Program-made: the position numbers and the translations under genes
NCBI GenBank assembly: GCA_021613335.1
Contig: JAJTWR010000263.1
Coordinates: 2,380,001 to 2,444,000 of the forward strand
DNA from: Whitmania pigra
Lineage: Eukaryota; Annelida; Clitellata; Hirudinida; Haemopidae
Length of the DNA stretch: 64,000 nt
Reading direction: 5' to 3'
Shown: positions 36,689 to 48,607 of the stretch, one piece after another
Layout: each line of letters begins with the position of its first letter
Numbering within the stretch: the stretch's first letter is position 1
The notes under the pieces: model-generated
What the model saw: only the letters and a program-made list of their open reading frames with translations
The model's database searches: none
What the model was told of the DNA's origin: nothing

Positions 36689-39108
36689 TTAAGAAATACT
36701 ATCCATTGGTTCTTCCAGCTCATTCAGATTTATACCAACACTTTCTAAGGCTGCAACGGCCCATTGAGGAATGTTTCTCTTTGGATATATTTTCTTCATG
36801 AATGTTGTCACAAAATCAGGAAACCTGTCTTCTATAATGCTTTGCCTCATTTGACCCATCAGTCTCATCTGAAAACATTGACAGCTTTCATATTTCTTAT
36901 GTATCTTATAATGGGTTGGATCAAGGAAACTTACTTGATATGTCACATTATGAATTGTCAGGAGGGAGCTTGCTACCGATTCGTGGGTGGCAATGCTGTG
37001 AAGATAGGCTCTTGTGTATTTCCTACATGTTGAGCATGGACATTCCGGATCCAATTTCTCAAAATCATGCTTAAACCTGTTGTGCTTTAGATGCAGTTGA
37101 CCCCATGGAACGAGTGCCACTCCAAATCTCTGAGTCAAATAACTCAATATTAGAATTATGTGGTCTCATGATAAAATTAATACTGTTCAGCAATTACCGC
37201 TGTTCTCGTGGGAAATACGCAGTCGAACATGTCACAGCCGAGCGCCACACAAACTACTAGGTCGAGTGCAAATCTGCAATTATTTGATAAAATAATTTCT
37301 GAACGTTCAGTGGAAAAAACATCAAAGCACATACCCGACCCCCATAAGGTATCGTGGCTTTTCGTGAGGCAGGTGATCTGTGGACAAGGTCACCATCTTC
37401 CAGAAATCATCCTTCTCTTCCCCTCCACTAAGCCCACCAATAGCGAATCCTCTCACATCTCTCTTTGCAAGCTCTACGTATCAAAAAGGCATTGATATGT
37501 TTAGTTGATAAGATCTTAACAACAAAATTTTATGAGAGCCTTTTTAAATACCTTGTGCACAATATTTCCTCAAATTTGAATCAAGACCTCCTTGAACAAT
37601 TGGGAATACACTCTGGGTATCTGGATTTTTATTGGCTTTTAAACATCTGTCCAACCACCTTATTGTTCTGTAATTAAATTATATGGCTTTCAATTGTGTT
37701 TCAAACATTGAGCTGCATCAGATTTATGTATTAATGATGTCAATCTTTTTAAAGTAGATAACTTATAGTGAAAGAACATAACTCCATAATTTTACAACAA
37801 TTTTGTGCATCTGTTGTTCACACCACAATCAGTGTCCTCAAAATCTTTCACCATTCTGTGGTAGCACTTAAAATAACAAAATGTTGATTGAGCTGCAAAC
37901 CTGTGCATAGCTTCCTCTACTATAGGTCCCTTTGTGCAACTATGAACGACATGATCCAGTTGCATGATAATATCAGCTCCTAAATTGGAACATATTCAAT
38001 GTGATACATTGCTCACTATGATTAAATATGTTTATTTATAAAGCACCATAAACAGTGTCTAGAGCTCTCAACCATTTGTGTAGTGCAGCATACCAGGGTG
38101 CTTTGTGGCTGTACAAGCTAGGCTCTAAACACGACTTGTAACAACTGAAAGCTTTTAACAGCATTCGTCGTCTAAGCCAATGCCAATGCCAATAGGCATG
38201 CAGGATAGCCGAATCGGTTGCATGCTTGCATACGGCGGTAATGGCAACAGTCGTAATGTGTCGTGTTCGAAACCCAGCCTGCACTGCCACCAGCGCCCTT
38301 GGGAAGGAGCGCTATATAAATGGTTACAAGAAGCGCCTCTGACGCTGTGCATATGGCGCTTTATAAATGAAGTTACAATTACAATTACAATATGATGTAT
38401 CTAATAGCTATCCTTCCTTGCTATAAAAATGACAAATCAACAATCACCTATTGCATTTTGAACCTCCATACACTTTTCAGGAGAGAGTTCAATTCTTTTG
38501 TCATCTCCATCAGATAGCCTCTCAAACACAACTCCCTTTTCATCAATGCAGGCCAATTTACATAGTGAGACCATTTGAAACCCACCACTGTCCTACAGGT
38601 TATTGTTTTAAAAATATTATTTTTGAAAAACTGATAGAAAGATACCAACTGTTAACAGTCCATTTTTCCACTTCATGAATTTGTGTAATCCTCCTACATT
38701 TTCTAGTAATTCTTCACCCTAAAAGAGTTGTAAAGTTACTTTAACATCTGTGAAAATATATTGCATTTAATTGTGTTGGTAATGCTCTTTATATAACGAG
38801 ATGTTCTCTAAATTTTTATAAGGCCAATTTTTTAGTAGTATCATAATCTATGCATGATCAAATACCAACTGTTTTATACTTGTTATACCTACCGGCTTAT
38901 TGGCTAAATGATATGTATTTCCTAACATCATCCTACATCCTGTATCCTCCACTTGTTCAGGCAAGAGACCTTTTAAGGCACCTTTTGTTCCAACCGGCAT
39001 GAACACTGGCGTATTGAATGCGGCATGCGGTAGCTCAAGAACTGATGCCCTTGCTTTTGTGCGAGAACATTTGGCAACTACAGTAAATTTCAAAGCGTCG
39101 CTACTCAT
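36689..39108 (-). CDS. QTRT1: Queuine tRNA-ribosyltransferase catalytic subunit 1
   Basis: Catalytic subunit of the eukaryotic tRNA-guanine transglycosylase. It swaps guanine-34 for queuine in tRNAs Asp, Asn, His and Tyr, working with QTRT2 at the outer mitochondrial membrane and in the cytoplasm. Nine exons: 39108-38893, 38718-38650, 38592-38448, 37979-37901, 37667-37552, 37473-37335, 37273-37198, 37129-36935 and 36868-36689; 404 aa against 403 in human. Visible landmarks are [34 protein letters not shown] (catalytic Asp at about 96), [40 protein letters not shown] (Asp at about 272) and the zinc ligands C310, C312, C315 and H340. The start ATG at 39108 fits the family N-terminus. The intron 38447-37980 holds two inverted SINE copies. 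AATAAA lies at 36679-36674. Confidence 0.97.
38034..38160 (-). mobile_element. SINE copy, minus orientation, in a QTRT1 intron
   Basis: The reverse complement matches the neighbouring copy at 38194-38391: ACAAGTCGTGTTTAGAGCC (degenerate B box), GCACTACACAAATGGTTG, and the end TATGGTGCTTTATAAA. It is about 70-75% alike by eye, so it is the older of the two. Only the part from just before the B box to the 3' end is present. Confidence 0.85.
38194..38391 (+). mobile_element. tRNA-derived SINE, plus orientation, near full length
   Basis: The best-preserved copy of the family. A-box TAGCCGAATCGG lies at 38206-38217 and B-box GTGTTCGAAACCC at 38263-38275. A family-specific body follows (CCAGCGCCCTTGGGAAGGAG, then AAGCGCCTCTGACGC), and the 3' tail is built from TTACAA units ending at 38390. 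The A box recalls tRNA-Leu/Ser-like heads. It is transcribed antisense to QTRT1 and faces the minus copy 30 bp away. Confidence 0.9.
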
Positions 39109-39139
39109 TGTTAAAGCTACTCGCAAAACTCAATAATAA

Positions 39140-39823
39140 TAATAATGTCGTAATATCACTCAAGCACAACAAATGTAAAACAACAAAAAGTCTGTATTTT
39201 GCATAGCTTTATGGTAAAATATTTCTAGTAAATAAACTAATATGTCGCGATGATAAATTTGAAATTAATTAAAAAAATTATACTGTAAAATTAGCATCGG
39301 TTTCTCTCCCAGATAAGTTCTCTGAGGTTTCAATAAGATCAAAATCACTGACAATTTTCTGGCCCCTTGGCGCACCTCTAATGTGACAGTATAATAACAT
39401 TTATTGGCTCGGTTTTTTGATAACCGGGATGGATTTGGACTACGCCAAATCATTGTATAAGATGTTTTAAGAGCCAGACGGTATCGCACACCATCTCTGG
39501 GTGACCCAGTCCACTCGTGTCGAAATTTCAAGCCTTACAAGACTTATTCACAACGCACTCAAATCATTATATTTCCGCGACCCATCTCGACCTTATCAAC
39601 TCTACCACCTAACCCGCAACCCTTTATGCAAACCATTTGCTGGTCAACAGATATCCAGAACATCTCACTAAGCCATATATCCCAAGACAGCTCGAAACAC
39701 TAAAAGCAGATAACCAAATACTGAATCCCAGAGACTAAACCCACTAATTTGCAACAGCACAAGCAACGCGGTATTAATAAAGACAACATCTTATTGAGTT
39801 TTTATTGTAACTCCAGTTCAGCT
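39140..39823. other. Spacer QTRT1 / RPS15A with an unidentified open frame
   Basis: A minus-strand frame of 88 codons (39531-39265) contains RHEWTGSPRDGVRYRLALKT and KCYYTVTLEVRQGARKL, ending QYNFFN. It is unusually free of low-complexity sequence, but I recognise no family, and another frame over its 3' half reads almost as well. It could be a transposon relic or chance. The RPS15A poly(A) signal lies at 39806-39801. Confidence 0.35.
39801..39806 (-). terminator. Poly(A) signal of RPS15A
   Basis: AATAAA on minus, 18 bases after the stop codon. Confidence 0.75.
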
Positions 39824-40464
<641 letters not shown>

Positions 40465-40600
40465 TTAAACAAACAAGATGTAGTATTCCGAACGCTAATA
40501 GTTTTTCTAATCGTAAATATAACCAAACAATTTATTTTATTTTCAAATTAGGGCAAAATATCGTAAAATCCAGCGTACCCACCAACACCGGAGACCAATG

Positions 40601-40614
40601 TAGGAAAAAGGAAG
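40601..40614 (-). promoter_or_regulatory. 5' terminal oligopyrimidine (TOP) tract of RPS15A
   Basis: On minus the sequence reads CTTCCTTTTTCCTA about 150 bases upstream of the coding start. Ribosomal protein mRNAs typically begin with such a C plus 5-14 pyrimidines, through which mTORC1/LARP1 control translation. A donor-like GTGGGTACG follows about 20 bases on, consistent with a short non-coding first exon. The start site itself is inferred. Confidence 0.6.
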
Positions 40615-42076
40615 TAACAAATAATATCTTATAAACAATGAATGTTCTGAGAAATTTATTTTACTTTTTTAATTTGTTAAATTTTTTAATGACATTATTT
40701 ATTTTAAAAAATATTATTAATTTTAGAAATATTTATTATGTATAAAAATATCATCGAATTCATTACTCTTACAAATATATTTGTATTATTCATGCACAAC
40801 GAAAAAATAATTTTATATAGACATTGCACTAAATAATATATTTAAATTAACGTATTTAGTGTAATTTGACAAATCTTATAATCTTGCCTTCGCAGATGAG
40901 TTTATAATTGAGTTTTGACTTCCTAAATTATTCTCGATATGTCCACAAGAATTATTTTTTATTTTTCAGTGCCTTGCAACATTTACAAAACCACAAGTTA
41001 TTTACGGGAACAATGTGATATGTTAGATGATGTTTTACCTGTGATTTAATTCCTTTAATTCTTTAAATTAATTTAGTTCCTTTGGAAGATGTACCACTCA
41101 AATCAAATTCAACCTCGTTATCATTAGACAGCTGAAATGCCTTCTCCGAAAGACGATCTAATTCGGTTAACTCAATTTGAATTACCGAGCAATTCGTTAA
41201 TGCGATTCAAAGCAAATGAGAATTGCACATTGCCTTATGGTACTTTTAGCCTACTTTGACGATCGGAAACCAAATTGTAGACTGTATACGTTAGGCTTAG
41301 GATGCTAGGCTACTATTACTTATCACAGCCACAACATGACATAAAACTTTATTTAAATTAAATATATGTAGTATGTCACCATTCAGCCTCAGCGGTCGGC
41401 CACATGCCTATACTTAATAAGTTAGATTCTTAAAATAGATCTTCTGTCATGAAACATTTCAATTTTCTGCATCCGTGGTGATGACTTCTTGTTCAATACT
41501 GATTAAAGCAAGGTTAGTCAGTCGTTCTTATGACAAGGAGTATAAATATAAACAGTAGCAGTATAAATACAAGCAGTAGCAGCAACCCCAGCAACCCCTT
41601 TTGAACTCCACTAGGGCGTGGTACTTCTTTTTTAACACGTCTGAGATATTTGATAAATTTGATCACACAGGGACATCATTTCAGCTTTTTCCAAGGGAGA
41701 AACCGTTGCACAACTTGAGAAGACGAAGTTATTTTGCTTCTACCTCGTAAAATATGAGATGACCATTTTTTGGGTATAGTCTAAAATCAGGGAGGGAGGA
41801 GCGCTCCAGGAATTACGTCCCAATGATGACAACATTCTCATTAGTTGATTGATATCAATTAATCTCAGGGATCATTATCACTCCATCGGTGCTTAGAAAT
41901 CCAGACGTTTCCCTTAATACATCAATGTAAATTAAAAAATGTCGCGCAATCACAAGGAAAGCAACAGAAGTTTGGGTCGCTTTGTCATCTTAAATGTTCC
42001 TCCTGCGACTCGATTCGGCATCTGAAATTGCCATTCATAGCCTAAGAAATTAAATAATGATACCATGATCTTCTGG

Positions 42077-42130
42077 CGTGCAGGTTGGCCGAATGGGTTA
42101 TATCTCTGCATACTCGGCAACCGCCAGCCG
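42077..42130 (+). mobile_element. SINE tRNA-like head fragment
   Basis: GTGCAGGTTGGCCGAATGGG with CTCTGCATACTCGGCAACCGCC parallels the A-box head of the 38.2-kb SINE (GCAGGATAGCCGAATCGGTT, TTGCATACGGCGG). The body is missing. Confidence 0.6.
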
Positions 42131-42924
42131 ATTTGTAGGTAAGCCAAGCCAAGCTGAATAATATCCCAACCACCGCCGATTTTTAAATCCTGAGTAGCCG
42201 TTGATTTTACAGCAAAGCCAATTTCTTTTGTATTCATAACAGCCAGTTTTAGGCGCTTGATTCATTAAGATAAAATATGCGCCAGTTTCCAGCAGGAGGG
42301 TTCATAATTGCCATATTTTTAGTATTAATGCAAAAGTTAATAATCAATATAATTCATTTTTCTAGTACTATCTTTGTTATCATTGATCGCTATTATTATG
42401 ATAATTTCTTCCTTTGACCGATTGTGATGATAAAAATTAAAAAATAGAATAAATATGCAAACTTATATCCTTTAAAATTACTTGTTAGATATCGGATTAA
42501 TATTAGCATTAAAAAAGCAATTACAAACAGTAAGGATGCAAGTGGAAAAAAATATTGTTCTTATGGTAAGAGTAATTTTTCAAAATAATTGGAAATTTTA
42601 TTTTGATTACATGTATTATTTGAAAACAAAATGCGCAAAGCAAAGCAAAATCAGAGGTACAATAACGCATTTTCAATACTTGGTAGATCTACGTAAGACA
42701 TTGAAAGCAATACAAAAAGAATAACACGTTTGCACTTTGCAACTGCATTTTCAATAATTAAATGACCATTAGTGTTGGCAATATAAAATCAAGCCATGTA
42801 AGCCAGCTGATTTTGGTTACTAAGCCGTAAGCCATATGGGTTCCAAAGCCGCGGCTAGCTAGCTAAAATTCTTTCAAGCCTGGTTTCTCGAATACATTCG
42901 GCTCCCAGGTCTACTGCATACTGG

Positions 42925-43058
42925 GGTAAGTCGTGTTCGAAACCCAACCTGCATTGCCGCCAGCGCCCTTGGGAAGGAGCGCTACATAAATTGCTACAAG
43001 AAACGCCTCTCGCTATGCATATGGCGCTTTATAAATTAGCTACAACTACAATTACAAC
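42925..43058 (+). mobile_element. SINE copy, 5'-truncated
   Basis: From GGTAAGTCGTGTTCGAAACCC (B box 42933-42945) to the tail (CTACAACTACAATTACAAC). The body GCCAGCGCCCTTGGGAAGGA is identical to the copy at 38.3 kb, so both are fairly young. The A-box part is replaced by unrelated sequence. The TACAA tail units differ in number from the other copy. Confidence 0.88.
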
Positions 43059-44309
43059 TCTTCCAATGTGCCTATAGACTGAAAGAAAAACTCATTTCCA
43101 GACTCCTGTTTGGAAGATGTCATCCGAGTCGATACCTGCTCCATATAAAGAGGCACAACAGCGGTAAGTGTCAAACCTGTCTACTGGTCTACTATGCATT
43201 TTTTCTGGAATGTTCTGTCAAGAAGTCATGAAGCAGAACATTAGGTTGAAGCTCAAGATACAGTTACTGGATTTAATAAGTATGCCCAGCAAATATGCAA
43301 GCAAGAAAAAAGGAGACATGATGTAGAAATAACTGCAAATATTATATAATTATTTTTCTCTCGGTGTTATTGGTGTTGTTGTCTCCAGCCTAATCATCTA
43401 GTTATGAAATGGTTAATAGACGTTAATAGAATACGCATACACACGTTGACACGGCATCTAAAATTGAGGTTTACTGGCTCCGCCATAAAAATCTTGTTAT
43501 ACAAGGGACGTAAATATTACATTCGGATACTCCACATTTTAACATATCAGGTTAACTTAACTAAAATTAAAAATAAACACAATAAACGACTTTTTTGACA
43601 ATTTGAATTTAGACCTCTCCCTCAGAAAATAACAACCAGCTAAAGAATTATTTTTAGTGGCACACAGCGACAACCCCTAAACCCATAGCTGTCGTCCATT
43701 AATCTATAAAATATTCGCTTGTATTCAAGATGTCTGTGATGATTGGAACATAATATATTAGAGAGCTTGAAGAAAAATTCAGATTTAAAATTTTCCCTCC
43801 CTTGACTGATGCCTTTTACTTGTAAGCCCATAATTTGTTCAATCCAACTTAAACTCAGGGATGTCATTTTTGGGGAACATCAATGTGTTAACTTTTTTCA
43901 ATTTTCAACAGCTATAATTTAATCTAAAATAGGCTACTAAAAACTTAACAATAAATGAATTAATTAATAAGTGAATCAGAATGAATCCATACTCTCTAAA
44001 CATAGTTGTCATAGTTAGCTATTGAAATGGCAATTTTTTCTATGAGTAAAAAAAACTAATTAATATAATTACTCAACATTTGCAGACACTTTTTTAAATT
44101 TTCTGCCTAACGTAATCGAGTAGGCTACAGCAAAGTTTTCTCGTATGTCAGCATTTGCATAAATATATCTATAATTAATTTAAATTACAAATTACATTTT
44201 TAAGTTATACAACCTATCAATAGCATTTGTTGCAATAAATTATTTTAGATAATAAAACTCGCCTAAACATGAATTTGCATTTATTTTTATTTGCTGGATT
44301 ACTAAGAGG

Positions 44310-44598
44310 CACGTGACTCGTTCAACCAATAGGAAATCGGCAAACTCGTGACGTGTAGCGAAGATTGGTATAGGTATCGAAGCTCTTACTCGAGTGGTTA
44401 AAACTCTTGTTTACGTTGCGCATTCGATGAACAACAACCTAACTTCAGTTTAGATTTGCGTTTTTATTTGGAATCTCGATTACAATCGTTGTTAATCCAA
44501 TCGTAAAGGGTCGAAAATGAGTTGACTAAACAAGCTGAATGTCACGTGACTGCTCTTGACCAATCCCTACTCTGTTTGTTCAAACACTGGTATAAAAG
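44310..44598 (+). promoter_or_regulatory. BET gene promoter: two E-box/CCAAT modules and TATA box
   Basis: CACGTGACT with CCAAT 10 bases on occurs twice: at 44310/44326 and at 44543/44560. A TGACGT half-CRE lies at 44349. TATAAAAG at 44591-44598 is 77 bases upstream of the ATG at 44675. CACGTGAC is the type of E-box bound by USF/MITF/TFE-class factors, and CCAAT is the NF-Y site. The repeated spacing suggests a composite module, which is inference. Confidence 0.6.
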
Positions 44599-44674
44599 GC
44601 GGCGTCGTCTTCGCCATTATGAGAGATTTTTGGGTATTGTGCGTCGTTGCTCCGAAGGAGAGCTCTATTAAATT

Positions 44675-47600
44675 ATGGATTCTGACAACAATCCAAACGC
44701 GGTTGAAGCACCTAATGCCGAGGCCCATACTGGTGAACGGTATTTCACTAGAATTTTTGTTACAAACTTTTCTGGACAGAGGTTGCGCCCTTAAGGCGAT
44801 CGAACACCATGAATATGATTTGCGAACACATAATGTTCGCAGATTTTGTTGTAGCACCATTTTCTTTGTTGCTTTTCGGAAATTTTCGCCTTTCATTATT
44901 TCTTGGTGTATAGCGTGACTTTGTGATGAGTGCCTCGTCTTCGGAAGTTATGGTCGATTTTGAATCGGGATGATAAGAATTTGGTGCGATGTTGTGATTC
45001 CAGGTCTGCATCTTTAGAATCTGAGAGTACAAAGAGGGCTTGTGATGGTGGTGTGGAAGCCTCCATCAGAGGTGATGATCATAGTGAGACAAGCAAGATG
45101 GAAGATTTCAATAGTAGTGCACAAGAAGAGGTTGATATCTTTTCTGTGAGTTTCTGCTTTGGATGCACTGGATGATTATTTTCTGGAATAAACATTTATA
45201 TGAGCATTGTTGGTATTGTTGTGGTGATAGTTAAATGCTGTCTGACAATGCAATATTTAGTGTGAGTTTTTGAATGCAGAAGTCAGATGAAAGAAGGACC
45301 AGTGTACATGATGGGAGTGATAATTTTGCATCTCCAAGTTCTTTCAATGATGATAATCATTCTATGGGACCCGTTTCTTCGCCTGTGACATCTGTAGATG
45401 GCCAGTCCAGCAATAGAGAAATTTCTACAGCTCAAAATTTGGTATGGTTTTCAATGTTTTTGCTTTTACATTAGTTTGTTGCCTTGCACGCTTGTGTAAA
45501 TAACATTATTGTTTTAAAACCACATCACAGAAGAATGCTCGGAAAAAAGGAAGGATGACTAACCAACTTCAATTTTTAAAAAACGTTGTCATCAAAACAC
45601 TTTGGAAACACCAGTTTGCATGGCCATTCTATAAACCAGTTGATGCAGTTAAACTAAATTTGCCAGTATGTGCTTGGTTTTTTTCATATTTGTCATGAAT
45701 GTACTACGTAACTTTGATGCTTTTCTTTCACAGGATTATTATAGTATTATACAACACCCGATGGATATGGGTACAATAAAAAAAAGACTCCAGGCATGCT
45801 ATTATCAGAATGCTCAGCAATGCATTGGAGATTTTAATCAGATGTTTACTAACTGTTACACATACAACAAACCTGAAGAAGTATGTGGTGTGTAATTGTG
45901 GTCCTTTTTCGGTAGCTAAAGTGTAATTTCGTTGCAGGATATCACCGTAATGTGTAAAGAATTAGAGACAAAGTTTCTTCAACTGTTAGCTGGGATGCCT
46001 ACGGAGGTACGTTATTTATGATGCTTTTGTGTTGAGGGCACCTTCTGAAAGTCGGAATTGCAGGAAATTGAGTGCCACGTTTCAAAGAAAATAAAGAACA
46101 TGAGATACACATCTCCGTTGCCTCCAAGAAATAAAATGATAGTGCCAACACAAGCAGAGATTCCAGTAACAACATTGGTCGCTGAGTCTAAAAATCCAAC
46201 TATTAAAAATGAAGCGATCACTCCAAAGAGCCACTTGGAAAATCTTCCCACTTCGGCATCAAAGGTTTTGTTGGACTTGTTTAAATTAAACAAATATTGC
46301 AAATTTTGTAGATTGTGCATTATTTGTGGTAAATGTCTTTATTTAAAATGGGCTTGCGTCTCCGTAGGTAAGAAAAGGCGGAGTCAAAAGGAAAGCAGAT
46401 ACGACGACTCCGCATGCTGCCGTGTCGCCCGTGTCTGCAGCGAATGTTTCCTACAAGTCAGGTTAAACTAAATTTGTAATTTGAGTTATGTTATAAAACT
46501 GAGTTTTAAACCTGGTTTGTTGATGTTATAGGTTCCGTTAGCAGCAGAAGAGAAAGCAGTCGACCAGTGAAGAAGCCAAAGAAAGACTTAGATGATGATC
46601 AACTACAGCATAGTTCTAAGGCTAAAAAGGAACCTCTTTCAGAAGCCCTAAAATATTGTGGAAACATTTTGAAGGAACTGCTTTCTAAAAAGCATGCTGT
46701 GAGCACCTTTGATTTTTATGACAATTTTGACAACATTATGCTAATTCTGTTTTGTTCAGTTGAGCATTTGTTTATTGCATTTCCTCATTAGGATTATTCT
46801 TGGCCATTTCTCAAGCCTGTTGATGTGGAGCTTTTAGGCCTCAAAGATTATTATCAAATAGTAAAACGGCCCATGGATCTTGGCACTGTCAAGGTGGGTG
46901 GTTTTTCTTGAAATGTGGAATATTTAAACATTTCATTGCTAATATGATATTGAAATAACAACAATATATATCTGTTATTTGCAGACAAAGTTTGACTCCA
47001 GATATTATAAAACAGCATCTGAGTTTGCTGAAGATGTGAGAATTGTATTCACAAATTGCTACAAATACAATGCAATTGATAGTGATGTAGTCAAGATGGC
47101 TAGAAAGCTTCAGGTGAATTGTGTTGATGACTTATTTGAGTATGGAGTTGCTAACTCCAATTACAAATGATGCAGGATGCCTTCGAAATTCGGTTTGCCC
47201 ATGTCCCAGATGACCCTCCTGGAGGATATAGACCTAATTATTATCAGACCGAAACAAACGATTACTCGCTACATGATGACAGCAGCAATTATTCAGAAGG
47301 AAGCAGTGACAATGAGGACGGAGGAGAATACAGAGAACAGAGGCTGCGGGAACTTCAGGAACAGGTAAGTCTTTGAATTTTTGATCAGAGTTACAGATTG
47401 AGTACAATTTAAATGCTTGTAAATTATTTAGCTTAAGCAAGTTCAGGAGCAGTTGGGTAAATTGACTGAAAAGCCAAAGCATAAAAAAGAAAAGAAGTCA
47501 ATAAGGAAAAGTGATTCTCCTTATCAAATTCTACCTCATCAACCAGCTATAAGAACTCAGGTGCCTGCAACATCTCCCCCTCCTTCATATCAGAATTCTA

Positions 47601-48445
47601 AGACTCCATCAGTGCCAGCTAATGCGGCCATGCAACAATCATACCAAGGTGAGTCAATTCCTGCCTCCTTTTGCCATTTCAACAGACCTCCTTCTAAAAC
47701 TGGCCATAAATCAGGTCGACAAAAAGCCTCAACTACTAAAAGAGCTCCTTGCACTTCTACATCAAAACCTGGAAGGAAGCCTTCTAAGTCTTTGGCCCCT
47801 CTGTCCATGGCTGCATTTGAAAGTGATGACGAAGAGGAAGAAGATGCCAGGCCAATGACGTATGATGAAAAAAGACAGCTGAGTTTGGACATAAATAAGC
47901 TTCCAGGGGATAAGCTAGGAAGGATAGTATTAATCATTCAGGCCAGGGAACCGAACTTAAAAGATTCAAATCCCGACGAAATCGAAATAGACATAGAACA
48001 ACTTAAACCTTCCACATTACGAGAGCTGGAAACCTATGTGGCTGCCTGTCTAAAAAAAAAGACGAGGAAGCCTTACAGTGAGTTGAAGCACATTTGGCTG
48101 TTCTGGTCATTAACTTGCTAAGTGAATCTATTCATCGAATATGCTTTCTAATTACAGCTAAACAATCCCAAACTTCTCTTATAAACAAAGAAGAATTAGA
48201 AAAAAGATTAGAGGATGTCTCAGGAGCCCTAGCTGCTGGTCAAAATAAAAAGCCACAAGCCAAGAAAGGTTTGTAATAAGCATTAGATCTCTGGATTTGG
48301 CCGCGTTCTAAACATCGATTTTATATGCACAGATCCTAAGGCATCTGCTACATCAAGATTATCAGATAGCAGTTCGAGCAGCGACTCTTCAGACACAGAC
48401 ACATCCGAAACTTCAAGCGACTCGAGCGATTCAGAAATGAGTTGA
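44675..48445 (+). CDS. BET double-bromodomain protein (BRD2/BRD3/BRD4 family)
   Basis: Reads acetyl-lysine on histones H3/H4 and recruits transcription machinery in the nucleus. Fifteen exons: 44675-44739, 45004-45145, 45280-45441, 45531-45665, 45734-45880, 45938-46006, 46064-46264, 46368-46461, 46532-46698, 46792-46893, 46985-47113, 47176-47364, 47432-48077, 48158-48268 and 48333-48445; 823 aa. BD1 spans about 128-240 (WPF shelf in [11 protein letters not shown], acetyl-lysine Asn at N213 in [10 protein letters not shown]). Motif A is [15 protein letters not shown] (about 308). BD2 spans about 375-471 ([10 protein letters not shown]457 in NCYKYN). The ET domain spans about 676-750 ([19 protein letters not shown]). 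The protein ends in a Ser/Asp-rich tail and lacks the long P-TEFb-binding tail of BRD4, so it is short-form. It appears to be the ancestral single BET gene; which vertebrate paralog it matches best cannot be decided here. Confidence 0.96.
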
Positions 48446-48531
48446 GAGGTTGATACCAGCTGATGCAGCACCTTCCAGGACCTGCCAAAATGTCTGATCC
48501 TTGCTTCATTTGTGACATCAATTATTCTTGT

Positions 48532-48537
48532 TTTATT
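48532..48537 (-). terminator. Poly(A) signal of CENPS
   Basis: AATAAA on minus about 70 bases after the CENPS stop, inside the BET 3'UTR. Confidence 0.65.
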
Positions 48538-48573
48538 TTGAAAGCTGTGAAGTTGTTTAGTGTACATATTGTT

Positions 48574-48579
48574 AATAAA
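48574..48579 (+). terminator. Poly(A) signal of the BET gene
   Basis: AATAAA about 130 bases after the stop. It lies beyond the last bases of CENPS on the other strand, so the 3'UTRs overlap in antisense. Confidence 0.8.
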
Positions 48580-48607
48580 CTGTTTCTTTTGTAATGGTTA
48601 TGAAAAT

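Larger units (their letters stand above)
40630..44300. other. Intergenic stretch RPS15A / BET gene
   Basis: No gene supported. It holds a SINE head fragment (42077-42130), a SINE body (42925-43058) and AT-rich sequence. Open frames at 41950-42237, 42482-42724 and 43640-43867 show no domains; the first overlaps the SINE head. Confidence 0.55.

Noticed and set aside
44556..44918. Plus frame MTNPYSVCSNTG... upstream of the BET start
   Set aside because: It begins upstream of the TATA box and runs across the promoter and first exon in a different frame, without domains.
47650..47686. A 37-nt GTGAGT...CAG intron in the BET exon 47432-48077
   Set aside because: The frame is open through it, 37 nt is well below other introns here, and splicing would shift the frame before the ET domain.
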